A stretch of DNA of 24,643 nt, from contig CAZVCC010000048.1 of assembly GCA_964626015.1 (NCBI GenBank), positions 1-24,643 of the forward strand. Direction: 5' to 3'. Positions within the stretch are counted from its first letter, which is position 1. Each line of letters begins with the position of its first letter. This document shows positions 23,119 through 24,643 of this stretch, one piece after another. The stretch is from CAIKZJ01 sp964626015 (GTDB lineage: Bacteria; Bacteroidota; Ignavibacteria; Tepidaquicellales; Tepidaquicellaceae). The notes below the pieces were generated by a model. That model searched no databases and had not been told where the DNA came from. It saw only the letters and a program-made list of their open reading frames with translations. The translations under genes and the position numbers were made by a program.

Positions 23119-23264
23119 GATTTTATTCCTTCCTTTAAAACACATTAGGTTGTATGTTATTAATAATTGCTTTCTTAAGAAATGATTTTTTCTGAATAAG
23201 ATACACTTTATCTAATATTCTTGCATCTAATTCCCTCTGCTCTTTGCAGAGTTGATTAACAAAG
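22970..23264. repeat. 42-bp direct repeat of the paralog core (two near-identical copies)
   Basis: The copies at 22970-23011 and 23223-23264 differ at one base. A diverged third copy is near 22754-22791. They encode FVNQLCKEQREL and include an internal CTCTGC/GCAGAG inverted repeat (absent from the third copy). The high DNA identity indicates recent duplication or gene conversion. Confidence 0.75.
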
Positions 23265-23344
23265 GCTTGTAATTCTTCTTGTTCAAATACATAATAACCA
23301 TGTAATAAGTGCTTATGGTCTTTTAACATTTCTTTTGCTGTCAT
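23135..23344 (-). CDS. Tandem paralog 1 (MTAKE...KEQREL...QPNVF)
   Basis: A 69-residue member of the family: MTAKEMLKDHKHLL, then LQAFVNQLCKEQRELDA and a basic C-terminus (LIQKKSFLKKAIINN) ending QPNVF. The ATG is preceded by GGGGAGGATAAGA, a strong ribosome site. The first 20-25 residues differ from the other copies, whereas the core is constant. Function unknown. Confidence 0.63.
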   Translation of the reverse strand: MTAKEMLKDHKHLLHGYYVFEQEELQAFVNQLCKEQRELDARILDKVYLIQKKSFLKKAIINNIQPNVF

Positions 23345-23603
23345 TTCTTATCCTCCCCAAATAACTTTTTAATTTTCTGTTTAACTTTTCTACCTTATCA
23401 AGATAATCATTGTATGTGATGTACTTAATATCCCTATTATCAATTTTATCAGTACACCAAGTCCATTGTGCTTTATCGAAATCGTCTTCTTCGACAACTC
23501 CTAAATAATCTTGATTTAGATAAATTATTTTAGGTATGTTTTTCATATTTCCTCCTGAATACTGCTTTGATTTTTTCAAGTTTCCCAATTCTTTTAATGT
23601 CAT
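23313..23603 (-). CDS. Hypothetical early protein with two possible starts
   Basis: 96 residues from the ATG at 23603, which overlaps the preceding stop (ATGA) and has GGAGGGAGTGG upstream. A second in-frame ATG at 23546 has an even better site (AGGAGGAAAT), giving a 77-residue form that begins MKNIPKIIYLNQDYLG. The rest contains VVEEDDFDKAQWTWCTDK and a basic C-terminal helix. Both forms may be made. Function unknown. Confidence 0.6.
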   Translation of the reverse strand: MTLKELGNLKKSKQYSGGNMKNIPKIIYLNQDYLGVVEEDDFDKAQWTWCTDKIDNRDIKYITYNDYLDKVEKLNRKLKSYLGRIRNDSKRNVKRP

Positions 23604-23812
23604 TTCCACTCCCTCCATATTTGCTTACATTTTTTAATTATTGCTAACCTCTCTTGTTTTGGGAGTTTATCCACAATTGGATGCCTTCTTAACTTTACAT
23701 TGCCGTCTTTATAAATCGTTGCAATATAACCGTCATAATATTTTGGGTCTTCGTATAGTGTGAGAATTTCACCGTTATAAGTGTCATTATTACTTATACA
23801 TTTATCGTTCAT
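23600..23812 (-). CDS. Hypothetical small early protein
   Basis: 70 residues: MNDKCISNNDTYNGEIL, then DPKYYDGYIATIYKDGNVK, a small beta region, and a basic helix (LPKQERLAIIKKCKQIWREWK). It starts from an AAAGGAGTAAGAAATG cassette and ends in an ATGA overlap. Function unknown. Confidence 0.58.
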   Translation of the reverse strand: MNDKCISNNDTYNGEILTLYEDPKYYDGYIATIYKDGNVKLRRHPIVDKLPKQERLAIIKKCKQIWREWK

Positions 23813-23815
23813 TTC

Positions 23816-24274
23816 TTACTCCTTTCCGAATAAGTTTCTGATTGTTTCGTTTGATTTGTTAAATTGTAGTTCAATCCCTTCAAGATTGCATAGGGTTATG
23901 AAGTCGTTGAGGGTTTCAAACGCCATTACAAATTCACCACAATACATTAGTTTATATTCGTTACTTGCTACCTTAGAACCTCCATGTATTACATCGTAAC
24001 AAGTATTTTCTCCCCACCCCTCAAATAATCGTAGGGATTCGTGTTCACGCCATATATTTCTAACTACTTTAGGAAAACTCAAATAATGCTTCATTTCCTT
24101 ATTTATCAGCATCCCCACTGTGAATGGCTGATTGTAGAAGTGGCTAACGTGTAAAACATCTAACGCATAGGTATTATACAATTCAAGTTCGTTATTATTT
24201 CTATGTGGTTTTAATTCTTCTGCTAATCTGGTTTGCCTTTTATCAAGCCATTCTAAAAATGTTAGTGCTTTCAT
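23816..24274 (-). CDS. Hypothetical early protein
   Basis: A 152-residue protein. It begins MKALTFLEWLDKRQTRLAEEL and contains VLHVSHFYNQPFTVGMLINKE, then EHESLRLFEGWGENTCYDV. The last part reads FVMAFETLNDFITLCNLEG. It overlaps the HNH gene by four bases and starts from the AAAGGAGTAAGAAATG cassette. I do not recognise a family or catalytic motif. Confidence 0.6.
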   Translation of the reverse strand: MKALTFLEWLDKRQTRLAEELKPHRNNNELELYNTYALDVLHVSHFYNQPFTVGMLINKEMKHYLSFPKVVRNIWREHESLRLFEGWGENTCYDVIHGGSKVASNEYKLMYCGEFVMAFETLNDFITLCNLEGIELQFNKSNETIRNLFGKE

Positions 24275-24615
24275 TTCTTACTCCTTTCAAAATAAAATTT
24301 GCCGTCCCACTTGGTCATCGATATACAGCCCGTGTTTAAAGCTATCTGCATTTTCCCCTTGCTTTTAAACAAATACTCGCTTTTCTCATTAAGCATGACA
24401 AGGAGATTCCGCCTAAACTCTTCCAAAGTCCAGCTACCCTTATAGTTGTTACAGTAATAGCAACTTGGATTCAAGTTCTCAAAGTCATCTGTTCCGCCAT
24501 CCTCTTTTGATATTATATGGTCAACCTGCATTTGCTTAGTGCCCGCAAGCAAAGTGCCACAATAAGCACAATGTCTATTATACTTATTATATACATTCTG
24601 CCTATTAATTCTCAC
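24271..24615 (-). CDS. HNH endonuclease
   Basis: A 114-residue protein with a GTG start preceded by AGAAAGGAGTGA. It shows the HNH pattern: CAYCG (residues 17-21), VDHIISKEDGGTDDFENL (about 31-48) with the catalytic His33, then CYYCNNYKGSWT (52-63), the four cysteines forming a zinc site. It lies at the right end of the window upstream of small early genes and far from the terminase, so it is more likely a homing or free-standing nuclease than a packaging partner. The C-terminal 50 residues have no known motif. Confidence 0.85.
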   Translation of the reverse strand: MRINRQNVYNKYNRHCAYCGTLLAGTKQMQVDHIISKEDGGTDDFENLNPSCYYCNNYKGSWTLEEFRRNLLVMLNEKSEYLFKSKGKMQIALNTGCISMTKWDGKFYFERSKK

Positions 24616-24643
24616 GTTTCACTCCTTTCTTCGTGAATGTTGC

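Noticed and set aside
22754..23264. Repeated blocks considered as a CRISPR array
   Set aside because: Copies are unequal, lie within coding sequence, and are spaced about 215-250 bases, not 30-40.
1..24643. Stop-codon reassignment
   Set aside because: TAA, TAG and TGA all end genes at sensible positions and overlaps, so the standard bacterial code fits.

Overview
This window is most likely part of a tailed double-stranded DNA bacteriophage genome (Caudoviricetes, probably a long non-contractile tail), free or integrated. Every gene I can support is on the minus strand, so transcription runs from the right end to the left. The sequence is AT-rich. Genes are packed with ATGA or TAATG stop/start overlaps. 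No integrase, tRNA, lysis gene or CRISPR array is visible. Three genes carry Sec signal peptides with glutamine just after the predicted cleavage site. That is typical of Bacteroidota and relatives and suggests a host in that group. The best promoter, however, is a perfect TTGACA-17-TATAAT sigma70 box, and the early genes have strong AAAGGAG ribosome sites; neither is typical of classical Bacteroidota. I therefore leave the host phylum open.

Right part (about 24.6 to 18.5 kb) is the early or replication side. It holds an HNH endonuclease, a run of small unknown genes, a tandem family of three small paralogs, and a NinG-like recombination protein. These are followed by a replication-initiator-like protein, a DnaC-like helicase loader and more small genes, three of them shorter than 60 residues. 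Two non-coding signals stand out here. One is a large terminator-like hairpin with a competing pairing arm just ahead of the initiator gene. The other is a set of three 17-bp palindromes inside the initiator gene, a candidate origin.

At about 18.45 kb a consensus promoter with a dyad over its -35 box opens the left operon. Its first gene is a small protein. Next comes a ParB-domain DNA methyltransferase split in two at a poly-G tract. The packaging and head genes follow in classical order: TerS, TerL, portal, scaffold, major capsid, a secreted-type small protein and neck proteins.

A glycosyltransferase sits between neck and tail. The tail genes follow: tube, a frameshifted tail assembly chaperone pair, a small tail component, tape measure, distal tail proteins and a fibre. 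The window ends at the left with two signal-peptide proteins, the last cut by the window edge. No stretch over 300 bases lacks a gene.
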